Positions 17,637-26,598 of a DNA stretch of 64,000 nucleotides are shown one piece after another. Both the position numbers and the translations under genes were made by a program. The stretch is from Clostridia bacterium (GTDB taxonomy: Bacteria > Bacillota > Clostridia > Lachnospirales > Anaerotignaceae). The notes below the pieces were generated by a model. The model was not told the origin of the DNA. It did no database searches and saw nothing but the letters and a program-made list of their open reading frames with translations. The DNA lies in NCBI GenBank assembly GCA_022651385.1, contig JALCQR010000005.1:62001-126000 (forward strand), written 5' to 3'. Numbering within the stretch: the stretch's first letter is position 1; each line of letters opens with the position of its first letter.

Positions 17637-18050
17637 ATGGATGACTGTATTTTTTGTAAAATTATAAAAGGAGAAATTCCTTCGGCAACCGTATATGAAG
17701 ATGATGAATTTAAGGCAATTCTTGATAGATTTCCCGCAAATCAAGGCCATGTGCTTGTAATGCCTAAAAAACATATTCAAAATGTTTTCGAAATTGATCC
17801 TGAAACTGCAGGCAGATTATATACACTTACTACAAAAATAGCAAAAGTTATGAAAGAGACTATAGGTTTTGAGAATATGAATATAGTTCAAAACAATGGT
17901 CCTGTGGCCGGCCAGACAGTACAACATTTTCATGTACATCTTATACCGAGATATGAAAACGACACAGTAAGTGTCACATGGAAACAGCTTGAACTTACAG
18001 ATGAACAGATTGAAGATATGAGAAAAAAACTTTCAAAAGCAATTATTTAA
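17637..18050 (+). CDS. HIT family nucleotide-binding hydrolase
   Basis: Histidine-triad protein (137 aa) of the HinT branch, which hydrolyses nucleoside phosphoramidates such as AMP-lysine. It starts DDCIFCKIIKGEIPSATVYE, continues NQGHVLVMPKKHIQNVF and ends with the active site QTVQHFHVHLIPRYE. Length and motif spacing are normal for HIT proteins. AGGAGG precedes the ATG and a strong terminator follows. It lies 82 nt after the ferritin-like gene and could be cotranscribed with it. Confidence 0.94.
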   Translation: MDDCIFCKIIKGEIPSATVYEDDEFKAILDRFPANQGHVLVMPKKHIQNVFEIDPETAGRLYTLTTKIAKVMKETIGFENMNIVQNNGPVAGQTVQHFHVHLIPRYENDTVSVTWKQLELTDEQIEDMRKKLSKAII

Positions 18051-18061
18051 TTTCGAAACGT

Positions 18062-18099
18062 AAAAAATCCTGATTTAATAAATAAAATCAGGATTTTTT
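18062..18099. terminator. Bidirectional terminator between HIT gene and CarD gene
   Basis: AAAAATCCTGATTT and AAATCAGGATTTTT arms with A- and T-runs at the two ends lie between the convergent HIT and CarD-type genes and can end both transcripts. Confidence 0.85.
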
Positions 18100-18107
18100 A
18101 TTGTCTA

Positions 18108-18608
18108 TTAGGTTAAATTTCTGACACGTTTTTTAATATAGACTTCAACTTCATCTCTTGGCATTCCCAATGAAACCGAAAATTCACCAAAAAGCATATC
18201 TTCTGCCTTTTTCATAAAACGCTCATCTATCTGGCCCATTTTTTTGCCGTTTTGGATAGCGATTTTTCTTTTCTTGTAAATAGACATAAGAAGCTTTATG
18301 AGATTTTTACAGCTGTGTGTCTTCATTATACTTTTATAATGTTCTGTCAGCTCTTGGAAACTTTTAAAATGATAATCCTCGACTTCTACCGACGGTATCA
18401 TATCAATCATGTATTCTGCTTCTTCTTTTGATACGGTAGGCCTCAGACTAACTTTTTTGCTCTCAACAGGCGAATATATAACACCCATATCAAACAGCGG
18501 CTCAAGACAGTAATAAAGTTTTTCACTGTTTCCGTCCAGAGCTTTTATATCAGAAATTTTGCACACACCTGTACTTTCGTAAACTACCATATCACCTTTT
18601 TTAAACAT
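18108..18608 (-). CDS. CarD-family transcriptional regulator
   Basis: RNA-polymerase-binding regulator (166 aa) of the CarD/CdnL/TRCF-interacting-domain family. Residues 1-70 form the Tudor-like RNAP-binding domain (FKKGDMVVYESTGVCKI, then YYCLEPL and SPVESKKVSLRP), and the C-terminal half is helical with basic patches (KKRKIAIQNGKKMG). The start at 18608 is chosen because AAGGGTG lies nine bases upstream; earlier in-frame ATGs at 18686 and 18614 are poorly placed. A TGTTATAAT extended -10 box lies upstream. Such proteins stabilise or tune promoter opening at housekeeping genes. Confidence 0.88.
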   Translation of the reverse strand: MFKKGDMVVYESTGVCKISDIKALDGNSEKLYYCLEPLFDMGVIYSPVESKKVSLRPTVSKEEAEYMIDMIPSVEVEDYHFKSFQELTEHYKSIMKTHSCKNLIKLLMSIYKKRKIAIQNGKKMGQIDERFMKKAEDMLFGEFSVSLGMPRDEVEVYIKKRVRNLT

Positions 18609-18764
18609 TTTCATCACCCTTTTCTTTAAAAAAAGTGCTGTTTCTACAGCCGTGTTCACAAATTGTTCACTTTTATTATAACACAAAACAGGGAAACAAT
18701 GTAAGTGGAAATTTCAAATCCCTCACACAGCTTATTTTATAAAATCTTTAACTCAACAGATTAC

Positions 18765-18813
18765 AAATAAAAAAGAGCACAATAAGAATGTAATCATCTT
18801 AATTGTGCTCTTT
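18765..18813 (-). terminator. Terminator of cbiMQO operon
   Basis: AAAGAGCAC (18772-18780) and GTGCTCTTT (18805-18813), extended inward by AATAAG/CTTAATT pairing, with a strong T-run on the minus strand 31 nt after the cbiO stop. Confidence 0.85.
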
Positions 18814-18843
18814 AAATGTATAAGCTTTTTACAGTGTATCACG

Positions 18844-19605
18844 TCATGATTGCTTATAGGTTATTCGGTGATAATATTCATCAACTAAATTTACTTTCTT
18901 CAACAGGTCTATTTCTGTAAGCAGTTTATCTGTCGGCAAATCCGCAGCAATGCTGTGATCTTCTCCAAATAAAACTGCTCTTTGCGAAATTTCCTGAACT
19001 AACTCTAAATCATGTGTTGATGATATCAATGTTTTGCCGGCTTTGTTCAACCTAATTAAGAATTCCACAAGCCACCTCTGTGTTCTCGGATCAAGTCCGT
19101 TCATAGGCTCATCAAGTACAAGAACTTCCGGATTTAAAGCCAGAACACATGCAATGGCAACCTTTCGTTTTTCTCCGCCGCTCAAATGATAAGGCTGTCT
19201 ATGCTTGAAATCAACGATATTCAAAAGCGTTAAACAGTCATTTACTCTTTTATCAACTTCATTCTCACTCATACCCATTTGCTTTGGGCCGAAGGCAATC
19301 TCATCATAAACATCTGCACAAAACAGCTGAGTGTCAGAATTTTGGAACACAAAACCTACTTTCTGGTGAAATAGTTTTGCAAACTTTGTGTCTTGAAGCT
19401 TACTGTGTGTTATTTCCTCGTTATTAAACTTATAAATACCGCTGTCAGGAGAAATAATACCGTTAATAAGCTTTAAAAATGTTGATTTGCCGCTTCCGTT
19501 GGCACCTAAAAGTGAAACTGCCTCACCTTTATTAATATGCAGATTTATGTTTTTTAAGGCAATATTGCCTGAATATGAATATGTCACATCTGTTAGATCA
19601 ATCAT
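18844..19605 (-). CDS. cbiO: Cobalt/nickel ECF transporter ATP-binding protein
   Basis: ATPase (253 aa) of an energy-coupling-factor importer. Walker A is LGANGSGKSTFLKLING near residue 34, the signature LSGGEKRKVAIACVLAL follows at about 141, and Walker B is VLVLDEPMNGLDPR. The CbiO-type VFQNSDTQLFCADVYDEIAFG Q-loop region identifies the ECF class (the string spans about residues 87-107). It is the last gene of cbiM-cbiQ-cbiO, starting 2 nt after the cbiQ stop, so translation is probably coupled. It energises metal uptake with CbiQ. Confidence 0.93.
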   Translation of the reverse strand: MIDLTDVTYSYSGNIALKNINLHINKGEAVSLLGANGSGKSTFLKLINGIISPDSGIYKFNNEEITHSKLQDTKFAKLFHQKVGFVFQNSDTQLFCADVYDEIAFGPKQMGMSENEVDKRVNDCLTLLNIVDFKHRQPYHLSGGEKRKVAIACVLALNPEVLVLDEPMNGLDPRTQRWLVEFLIRLNKAGKTLISSTHDLELVQEISQRAVLFGEDHSIAADLPTDKLLTEIDLLKKVNLVDEYYHRITYKQS

Positions 19606-19607
19606 TA

Positions 19608-20405
19608 TTAAACCCTTTCCATGTATATAAAAATAAGTATTAATGCTATGTTCATTATTATATATACAAAATCCGGAAAAGTCATTTTATATTTTTTATT
19701 AATAACCTGATATTCTCCTGTAAAACCTCTGCATTCCATAGCTGAGTACATATCCTCAGCCATTTCGTTTGATTTTATAAACATTGTTCCGGCAATACCT
19801 GACAGAGATGTATATTTAGATTTGTTTTTACCTACCGAGCGAAGTTTTAAAGCATAAAACATGTTAAGTGAAAATTCGCCAAGCATAAATATATATTTTA
19901 TTGTAATATCCATAACAAGAATAAAAATATCAGGTACATAAAATCTCTTTAATGCGCTGGTTATAGAGTTCCACCTTGTAGAATGAGACAGCATATTTAC
20001 AGCCGTAACAGTTGCAAAAACCTTTGATGTAATAAATATACTGCTGAACAAATTACCCCAAAATGCTGCCGGAAGAAGTATAACAAATGTAAATGCAGAC
20101 GTTACAATACTTACTTTGAGTATTTTTATTATTTCCTCGCCGTTCATCATGCTTAATACTGCAAGCAAGTATACATTTATTATAATTGTAAATGCAATAC
20201 TTTTCGAAATTGAAATAAGCAATATAAGCACAAACGTAAACGCAACTTTTAAAGCGGCACTTACTTTAAATTTTTTCTCTTTATATACGCTTTGGGCTCT
20301 TATTCTTGAAAGCACGCCTAATAAAGTCATTATACTTTTAGTGATAAATGCATCCTTATCCGATTGCGGAATATAATTTTCGTCTTTTAATAACCACTCA
20401 GGCAT
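19608..20405 (-). CDS. cbiQ: Cobalt/nickel ECF transporter transmembrane component
   Basis: T component (265 aa) that links the ATPase to the metal-binding membrane subunit. Several hydrophobic helices are visible between residues 45 and 180, and the family motif region around residues 180-225 includes YALKLRSVGKNK and SAMECRGFTGEYQ, whose Arg-Gly pairs contact the CbiO ATPases. It lies between cbiM (22-nt gap) and cbiO (2-nt gap). Metal specificity is not set by this subunit. Confidence 0.88.
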   Translation of the reverse strand: MPEWLLKDENYIPQSDKDAFITKSIMTLLGVLSRIRAQSVYKEKKFKVSAALKVAFTFVLILLISISKSIAFTIIINVYLLAVLSMMNGEEIIKILKVSIVTSAFTFVILLPAAFWGNLFSSIFITSKVFATVTAVNMLSHSTRWNSITSALKRFYVPDIFILVMDITIKYIFMLGEFSLNMFYALKLRSVGKNKSKYTSLSGIAGTMFIKSNEMAEDMYSAMECRGFTGEYQVINKKYKMTFPDFVYIIMNIALILIFIYMERV

Positions 20406-20427
20406 CTATAACCATTTCCCCTTAATA

Positions 20428-21429
20428 TCAACCGGAAATATTTCCGGCCTTATTTTTCTTTAAGCTTCCGATAATTTTGAACACTATAAGCAAAATTACA
20501 ACTCCGGCTATTGCCGATAAAATATATCCCGCCGCATCAGGCAGCCCTTTAATTCCGTAATCTGACATAAGGGCACTAAAATTAAAACCGTTTTTCATCC
20601 CTGCAGGCACAAAACCTAAAGCATTGCCGCCGGTTTCCACACTGCTTATTTCATCGGCTCCCCATTCACCCCATGCAGTTCCTGCTGCCAAAAGTCCGAT
20701 AGGTGTAAGGCATATTAAAGCCACAATTAAACCGTATATTGCCTTTGTCTTCTTCTTTGCACCTTCATATATTGTGCCCGGAGATACTTTCTTTATAAAT
20801 GAGAATATGGCTACCGTAAACACAGCCTCAACTACGCCTGCAACAAGCAGATGAGGCAAAGTCATTGCCGGAATTGAAACTGACAGCGGATATGGGCTGT
20901 ATAACGGCTGACCTGCAGCATTTTTAAACAGCAAAGGTTGAATTCCAAATTCTACCGCAGCACAAAAAGCCGCAAAATTTATACCTATGTATGATCCTAT
21001 TATTAATGCCAAATATTCGCCCTTTTCCGAATTAACTCTGTCTTTAATAAACTTATATATAAAATAGCCTAAAAAAGGCAGCACAAACGCCATGTTAAAA
21101 CAGTTTGCCCCAAACGACAGTATTCCTCCGTCACCAAAAAGCAGTGCCTGAATAAGCAGAGCGACCGTAACGGAAATACAGGCCGCAAACGGCCCCAATA
21201 AAACCGCAATTAATGTGCCGCCTACGGCATGAGCCGTTGTACCTCCCGGCACCGGAACATTAAACATCATCATAAGAAAAGAAAAAGAAGCACCTACGCC
21301 AAGTAGCGGCACTTTAACCTTTGATATTTCTTTTTTTACCTTTCTTACTGACACAGCCCATATAGGAACCATAACAGCCCCCATAACAGCACATGTCGAC
21401 GGACTTAAGTAATTATCTGGAATATGCAT
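20428..21429 (-). CDS. cbiM: Nickel/cobalt ECF transporter substrate-binding membrane protein (CbiM/NikM with fused PDGLE domain)
   Basis: S component (333 aa). It begins MHIPDNYLSPST; in CbiM/NikM the N-terminal amine and His2 directly bind the metal, so the start must be the ATG at 21429, which has AAGGGTGG eight bases upstream, not the GTG at 21441. The CbiM body has GGTTAHAVGGTLIAVLLGP and LLFGDGGILSFGAN. The C-terminal part (about 235-325, TPIGLLAAGTAWGEWGADE plus a last helix) is a PDGLE/CbiN-like domain fused to it, as in NikMN. Nickel or cobalt cannot be decided. First gene of the operon, with a perfect palindrome upstream. Confidence 0.92.
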   Translation of the reverse strand: MHIPDNYLSPSTCAVMGAVMVPIWAVSVRKVKKEISKVKVPLLGVGASFSFLMMMFNVPVPGGTTAHAVGGTLIAVLLGPFAACISVTVALLIQALLFGDGGILSFGANCFNMAFVLPFLGYFIYKFIKDRVNSEKGEYLALIIGSYIGINFAAFCAAVEFGIQPLLFKNAAGQPLYSPYPLSVSIPAMTLPHLLVAGVVEAVFTVAIFSFIKKVSPGTIYEGAKKKTKAIYGLIVALICLTPIGLLAAGTAWGEWGADEISSVETGGNALGFVPAGMKNGFNFSALMSDYGIKGLPDAAGYILSAIAGVVILLIVFKIIGSLKKNKAGNISG

Positions 21430-21454
21430 ATATAAGACCACCCTTCTGTTTTAT

Positions 21455-21478
21455 ATACTGATGTAATTACATCAGTAT
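21455..21478. promoter_or_regulatory. 24-bp perfect palindrome, candidate metal-regulator operator
   Basis: A perfect inverted repeat with half-site ATACTGATGTAA (21455-21466) and its exact complement (21467-21478) lies 26 nt upstream of the cbiM start, in the transcribed or promoter region. The position suggests a repressor site controlling metal uptake. It does not resemble the long-spaced NikR site, and no regulator gene is adjacent. Confidence 0.6.
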
Positions 21479-21698
21479 CAGATAATATTTTAATATAGTA
21501 ATATATTATCATATTACTGCTATAATGCAAGCCCATACAGGGGATAAAAAATATTTAATTTTTATATTCTGAAAATGTGCATTTTAATACTATTCAGTGA
21601 TTTCTAACTGCTTATTATTACATGAAATATGCCCCGGATGGGGATACAATGTCATTTACAAAATTATGAGGATGATTCATTTTTAAAATAAATTCCGT
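21479..21698. other. Non-coding stretch between cbiM operator and clpB terminator
   Basis: A+T-rich spacer that must hold the cbiM promoter (several TATTAT/TAAAAT-like boxes near 21485-21500 but no convincing -35). No ORF, repeat or riboswitch was recognised; in particular no cobalamin riboswitch B12 box was seen. Confidence 0.4.
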
Positions 21699-21745
21699 AA
21701 AAAAAGCCCCCTGCCAATAAAAAATCACTGGCAAGGGGTTTTTTT
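21699..21745 (-). terminator. Terminator of clpB
   Basis: AAAAAAGCCCC plus TGCCA pair with TGGCA plus GGGGTTTTTTT; A- and T-runs at both ends make it usable in both directions. It lies 58 nt after the clpB stop on the minus strand. Confidence 0.85.
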
Positions 21746-21802
21746 AATCCAAACAGTTTTAGTCATTTAGAACTGCTTATTATGATTTACCGTTCAGCAT
21801 AA

Positions 21803-24385
21803 TTATTTAATAGCAAGTTTTCCGTTTTCAACATATATGGTAAGTGTGCTTTCAGGCTCCACATCATCGGCAATTATCTTCTTTGCAATAAGAGTTTCCA
21901 CATACTGCTGTATAAATCTCTTAAGCGGTCTTGCGCCGTAAACCATATCATAGCCGTTGTCTATAATAAACTGTTTTGCCTCCGGCGTAACAAAGCATGT
22001 AAGCTGTTTTTGCTCAAGTCTGCGGTTAAGGTCGGCAATAAGCAAATCAACGATTGAGGAAATATTGTCTTTTGTAAGAGGTTTAAACATTACTATTTCG
22101 TCAAGCCTGTTAAGAAATTCAGGTCTGAATGAACGTTTAAGAAGTTCTTTTACCTTGCTTTTGGCCTCGTCGCTTATCTCGCCGTTAGGCTCAATGCCTT
22201 CAAGCAAATCAGCTGAGCCAAGGTTTGAAGTAAGAATTATTATAGTGTTTTTAAAATCGACCGTACGTCCCTGTGAATCGGTAATACGTCCGTCGTCAAG
22301 CACCTGAAGAAGGATATTGAAAACATCCGGATGTGCTTTTTCAACCTCGTCGAAAAGTACAACCGAATACGGATGACGCGCAACCGCATCAGTAAGCTGT
22401 CCGCCTTCCTCATATCCCACATATCCCGGAGGAGCTCCGATAAGTCTTGATACTGAGAATTTCTCCATATATTCAGTCATATCAATACGGATTATATTCT
22501 TTTCATCATCAAAAAGGCTTTCGGCAAGAGCTTTTGCAAGCTCTGTTTTGCCGACACCTGTAGGGCCGAGGAACATAAATGAACCTAAAGGCCTGTTAGG
22601 ATTCTGAATTCCGGCACGGCTTCTTAAAATAGCCTCCGATACCATTCTTACAGCCTCATCCTGGCCTACCACACGTCTGTGAAGTATGTCGTCCATGTGC
22701 AGAAGTTTTTCTCTTTCGCCCTGAACAAGCTTTGCCACAGGTATGCCGGTCCAACGCTCTATAATCTTTGCTATTTCCTCTTCCGTTACTTTGTTTCTCA
22801 AAAGCGTATTGGCCTTTTCTTCCTCGCCTTTTTCCTCGGCTGCCTCAAGTTCTTTTTGCAGTTTAGGAAGCACACCGTATTTAAGTTCGGCTGCCTTGTT
22901 AAGGTCATATTTTCTTTCAGCAGCTTCTATATCGGCGTTTGTTTTCTCAATCTTTGTCTTTAATTCGTGAACGGAATCTATTGTCTTTTTCTCGTTTTCC
23001 CATTTTGCTTTCAAAGCATTAAACTGCGAACGCATTTCGGCAAGTTCTTTCTGTATTTCCTCAAGATGTTCTTTTGAAAGCTTGTCGTTTTCTTTTTTAA
23101 GAGCTGCTTCCTCAATCTCGTGCTGTATAATTTTTCTTCGTATAACATCAAGTTCTGTAGGCATAGAGTCGATTTCGGTCCTAATCATCGCACATGCTTC
23201 ATCAATAAGGTCTATGGCCTTATCAGGGAGGAAACGGTCTGTTATATAACGGTTTGAAAGTGTTGCAGCCGCAATTATTGCCTGGTCCTGAATTTTCACG
23301 CCGTGGAATACCTCGTATTTCTCTTTAAGTCCACGAAGAATGGCTATTGTGTCCTCAACTGTTGGCTCATTTACAAGCACAGGCTGAAAACGTCTTTCAA
23401 GAGCAGCGTCTTTTTCAATATACTGTTTATACTCATTTAACGTTGTAGCGCCTATACAATGAAGCTCACCTCTTGCAAGCATTGGCTTAAGCAGGTTTCC
23501 GGCGTCCATAGAGCCTTCGGTTTTGCCTGCTCCTACTATTGTGTGAAGCTCATCGATAAAAAGAATTATCTTGCCTTCGCTCTTTTTAACCTCGTTAAGC
23601 ACGGCTTTAAGTCTTTCCTCAAACTCGCCTCTGTATTTGGCACCGGCAATAAGAGAACCCATGTCAAGAGAAAAAATAGTCTTGTTTTTAAGACTGCTCG
23701 GCACGTCCTCGCTTACTATTCTCTGCGCAAGTCCCTCAGCGATAGCTGTTTTGCCGACGCCCGGCTCACCAATAAGCACAGGATTGTTTTTAGTTTTTCT
23801 TGAAAGTATTCTTATTACGTTTCTTATTTCTTCGTCACGGCCGATTACCGGGTCAAGTTTATTGCTTCTTGCCCTTTCAACAAGGTCATAGCCGTATTTG
23901 TTAAGAGCGTCATAAGTATTTTCAGGATTTTCGCTTGTCACTCTCGCATTTCCCCTTACATCTTTAAGTTCTTTCAAAAACTGCTGTTTTGTAATATTGT
24001 TATTGTTAAATATTGTTCTAACAGCGTCGTTAGGTGCTTCAATCATAGAAAGGAATATATGCTCAACCGAAACATAATCGTCTTTCATGTTTTCAGCAAG
24101 CCTCTGGGACATTTCAAGCACTTTATTAAGGTCACCTGAAAGATACGACTGAGTAGGAGATGAACTGTAAGGAAGTGACTCAATACTTTTCTTAGTATCG
24201 TTTAAAACCGTGTTTACATTTACATTCATCTTTATAAGCATCTGCGGTATAAGCCCGTCGCTTTGGGTAAGAAGTGCATGGAGAAGATGCTGCTGTTCAA
24301 TCTGCGTATTATTTCTTTGCGCCGCATCGGACTGTGCCGACTGTAAGGCCTCAAGGGATTTTTGAGTAAATTTCTGCATATCCAT
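21803..24385 (-). CDS. clpB: ATP-dependent disaggregase chaperone ClpB
   Basis: Hexameric AAA+ chaperone (about 860 aa) that with DnaK pulls proteins out of aggregates. Domains in order: N-terminal Clp repeat domain ([18 protein letters not shown]), NBD1 with GEPGVGKTA and [20 protein letters not shown], a coiled-coil middle domain rich in Glu/Lys (about residues 385-520), then NBD2 with GPTGVGKTE and [17 protein letters not shown]. The start is placed at 24385 or the ATG six bases on (24379); GAAAGG lies upstream, and longer in-frame starts run into the promoter. A perfect CIRCE operator overlaps the promoter, so HrcA repression is expected. Confidence 0.97.
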   Translation of the reverse strand: MDMQKFTQKSLEALQSAQSDAAQRNNTQIEQQHLLHALLTQSDGLIPQMLIKMNVNVNTVLNDTKKSIESLPYSSSPTQSYLSGDLNKVLEMSQRLAENMKDDYVSVEHIFLSMIEAPNDAVRTIFNNNNITKQQFLKELKDVRGNARVTSENPENTYDALNKYGYDLVERARSNKLDPVIGRDEEIRNVIRILSRKTKNNPVLIGEPGVGKTAIAEGLAQRIVSEDVPSSLKNKTIFSLDMGSLIAGAKYRGEFEERLKAVLNEVKKSEGKIILFIDELHTIVGAGKTEGSMDAGNLLKPMLARGELHCIGATTLNEYKQYIEKDAALERRFQPVLVNEPTVEDTIAILRGLKEKYEVFHGVKIQDQAIIAAATLSNRYITDRFLPDKAIDLIDEACAMIRTEIDSMPTELDVIRRKIIQHEIEEAALKKENDKLSKEHLEEIQKELAEMRSQFNALKAKWENEKKTIDSVHELKTKIEKTNADIEAAERKYDLNKAAELKYGVLPKLQKELEAAEEKGEEEKANTLLRNKVTEEEIAKIIERWTGIPVAKLVQGEREKLLHMDDILHRRVVGQDEAVRMVSEAILRSRAGIQNPNRPLGSFMFLGPTGVGKTELAKALAESLFDDEKNIIRIDMTEYMEKFSVSRLIGAPPGYVGYEEGGQLTDAVARHPYSVVLFDEVEKAHPDVFNILLQVLDDGRITDSQGRTVDFKNTIIILTSNLGSADLLEGIEPNGEISDEAKSKVKELLKRSFRPEFLNRLDEIVMFKPLTKDNISSIVDLLIADLNRRLEQKQLTCFVTPEAKQFIIDNGYDMVYGARPLKRFIQQYVETLIAKKIIADDVEPESTLTIYVENGKLAIK

Positions 24386-24438
24386 AAATATCATCTGCCT
24401 TTCAAAAAAGGAAATATATTCTTTATCAACATGGATAT

Positions 24439-24467
24439 ATAATAGCACTGTTAGCACTCAATGTCAA
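24439..24467 (-). promoter_or_regulatory. Promoter of clpB
   Basis: TTGACA (plus 24462-24467) and TATTAT (24439-24444) spaced 17 nt on the minus strand. The -35 box lies in the CIRCE element's loop, so HrcA binding would block RNA polymerase. Confidence 0.85.
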
Positions 24468-24477
24468 TGAGTGCTAA
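24451..24477. promoter_or_regulatory. CIRCE operator (HrcA binding site)
   Basis: Exact match to the consensus TTAGCACTC-N9-GAGTGCTAA (24451-24459 and 24469-24477). HrcA-controlled CIRCE sites normally precede groE and dnaK operons; here it controls clpB. Confidence 0.97.
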
Positions 24478-24549
24478 CAAAATACTTTCACAAAATTTGT
24501 AAGAAAATTTATGTTTTTTTATGTGTTTTGTATACAATACTACCTTATG

Positions 24550-25269
24550 TTAATTTTCAGTGTCAATAAATGTCTTGTAATAGTTTTCCGCTTTCTCTTT
24601 GTAATATTCAATAAGCGTTTCGTATTTTTCTTCTTTCAAAACATTTCTCCCTTCTTCGGACACACTGTAAACGGCTCTTCCCTCTTTCTTAAACCACCTG
24701 TAATAGTTTTTATAAAGTATGCTGTATGTTTTTTCCTCGTATCCAGCCTTAATGAGGTCGTTTCTTGTAAGCCTTCCCGCTTTGTCGCAAAGGCATAAAA
24801 GCTCAATTGATTTTTCACGGTATGCCGTTACCAATTTTACCCCTGATGTTCCTCCTGTGTTTAAATCCGCTGTTCTTGAAACGGCCTCGTTTTCAACGGC
24901 TTTCTTTTTCCGGCTGTTTGTAATCTTTTTCATTCCGGAAGGCTCAGTCACTATCTGCGCTAATTTAAGGGGACTGTCCAAAGCAACTGTTATAAGCCCT
25001 GCGTCAAGGCGTTTAAGAAGCCTGAGAACATCTGCATTTGCATTTTTTCGGGGTATGCAGGCGTAAACATTTTTGGCAAAAGTCTGACGGTCTATTATCT
25101 GATAAACAAGTTTCATATTAAATAATTTTTTCATCTCAACTATAATTGTTTCGCCGTCTTTTGTAGCAGTTATGTCGCAGTTTTTCACCTCACCCCTTAC
25201 AATGTAGCCCATTTTTTCAAGCATTTTCACAACAGGTTCATACATGTCGCTTTCTTTAAAATCTGACAT
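24550..25269 (-). CDS. DUF2161 (PD-(D/E)XK-like) family protein
   Basis: A 239-aa protein. The N-terminal 100 residues (MYEPVVKMLEKMGYIVRGEV, then CDITATKDGETIIVEMKK) have the Asp...Glu-x-Lys arrangement of a PD-(D/E)XK nuclease-like fold and match my memory of DUF2161. The C-terminal part, with LCDKAGRLTRNDLIKAGYEE and AVYSVSEEGRNVL, looks like a winged helix. Nuclease activity is unproven. It overlaps the upstream aminopeptidase gene by 14 bases, so the two are translationally coupled. Confidence 0.65.
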   Translation of the reverse strand: MSDFKESDMYEPVVKMLEKMGYIVRGEVKNCDITATKDGETIIVEMKKLFNMKLVYQIIDRQTFAKNVYACIPRKNANADVLRLLKRLDAGLITVALDSPLKLAQIVTEPSGMKKITNSRKKKAVENEAVSRTADLNTGGTSGVKLVTAYREKSIELLCLCDKAGRLTRNDLIKAGYEEKTYSILYKNYYRWFKKEGRAVYSVSEEGRNVLKEEKYETLIEYYKEKAENYYKTFIDTEN

Positions 25270-26494
25270 TCTCGTTTTCCTTTGCCATAAAGTTTTCTAT
25301 GTCGTCTACGGTTTTTATCATATCTTTTGTCAGTATTTCGCATCCGTCGTCGGTAACAAGGGCGTCGTCCTCAATTCTTATTCCAATCCCAAGCTCTTTG
25401 ATGTAAAGCCCCGGCTCAACACTTATAACCATGCCTTTTCTAAGTTTCTGGCCTCTGTCTCCTACATCGTGTGTTTCTGCTCCTATAAAATGGCTTACGT
25501 TATGGAAATAATACTCAAAAACGTCTTCCTTGGTTTTTGCAAGGCCAATCTTTTTAAGCTCCTCAAAATAATAGTCCTTGAGCATTTCATTTAAGTCGGG
25601 ATAAAGCACGCCCGGTTTTATGTTGTCAATAACAAGCTGCTGGCCTTTTAAAACAATGTTGTAAATTTCTTTTTGCTTTTCTGTAAACTTGCCGCTTACA
25701 GGAAAAGTCCTTGAAATATCGCCGTTGTACCATTTGTACTGAGCTCCGGCATCAATAAGAATAAGGTCGTTATTGCCGGTTTTACAGTTGTTTTTCATAT
25801 AATGCAGCGTCGTACCATTCATTCCTGAGGCTGCTATTGTCTGAAATGCCTTGTCAGTAACACCGTTTTTCTTAAGAATGTAATCGTAATTTGCCTCTAT
25901 TTCATATTCCATCATTTCAGGCCTGCATTTTTTCATCATTTCTTCTACTCCGAGGCGTGTAATGTCAATTGCTTTTCTTAATCTCTCAATTTCCCAGTCT
26001 TCTTTTATTACACGCATTTCGGAAATAATAGGAAACAGGTCATCAAAAGCAGTGTCTTTGAAAATTTTTCTCATGCCTTCCGGAGTGTATGAAAACTCAA
26101 GGTCTCTTCTTTCACAGTCCAAAAATAGCGTTTTTGTGTTTTTAACACTGTTTTTCATATCCTGTTCAAAATCAGGGATAAATTTTATGTTTTCAATTCC
26201 GCTTATGTCCCTGCACTCGTCAGGAGTAAGCGTTGCCCCAATCCAACGTGCCGCCTGACCGTTATCCGGTTCAATGTAAAGAGTGTCTGAAACATTTCCG
26301 TTTTCTTTTTTGGCTGTGTAAATAATACGTTCCCTCTCAATCCCCGTCATGTAATAAAAATTTCTGTCAGGCGAAAACGGGTATTTTTCATCTCCTCTTT
26401 TAGTAGGGGCTTCTCCGGCAAAAAGAATTGCTAAATCCCCGTTTTCAATTTCATTATAAAGTTTTTTTCTGTTATTTATAAAATATTCTTTCAA
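25256..26494 (-). CDS. pepP: Xaa-Pro aminopeptidase (M24 family)
   Basis: Cleaves the first residue of peptides with proline in position 2. Residues 1-165 are the aminopeptidase P N-terminal domain (ERRDLEFSYTPEG) and 170-412 the pita-bread catalytic domain. The two-metal ligands are visible in LILIDAGAQYKWYNGDISRT (two Asp), VSHFIGAETHDVGDRG (His), VISVEPGLYI (Glu) and GIGIRIEDDALVT (Glu). The start is TTG at 26494: GGGAG lies nine bases upstream, whereas ATG at 26503 is too close and earlier ATGs have no binding site. Length 412 aa is normal. Confidence 0.93.
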   Translation of the reverse strand: MKEYFINNRKKLYNEIENGDLAILFAGEAPTKRGDEKYPFSPDRNFYYMTGIERERIIYTAKKENGNVSDTLYIEPDNGQAARWIGATLTPDECRDISGIENIKFIPDFEQDMKNSVKNTKTLFLDCERRDLEFSYTPEGMRKIFKDTAFDDLFPIISEMRVIKEDWEIERLRKAIDITRLGVEEMMKKCRPEMMEYEIEANYDYILKKNGVTDKAFQTIAASGMNGTTLHYMKNNCKTGNNDLILIDAGAQYKWYNGDISRTFPVSGKFTEKQKEIYNIVLKGQQLVIDNIKPGVLYPDLNEMLKDYYFEELKKIGLAKTKEDVFEYYFHNVSHFIGAETHDVGDRGQKLRKGMVISVEPGLYIKELGIGIRIEDDALVTDDGCEILTKDMIKTVDDIENFMAKENENVRF

Positions 26495-26598
26495 AATTAA
26501 CATCTCCCAAAACATATTCTGCAATTATTTTATCAGCAGTATTTAAAAAAAGCAATCTATGCTATACTAATTATGACTTTAAAAGGAGGAATTAAAAT

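Noticed and set aside
18844-21441. Cobalamin riboswitch upstream of cbiMQO
   Set aside because: No B12-box sequence was found upstream of cbiM; instead a perfect palindrome is present.
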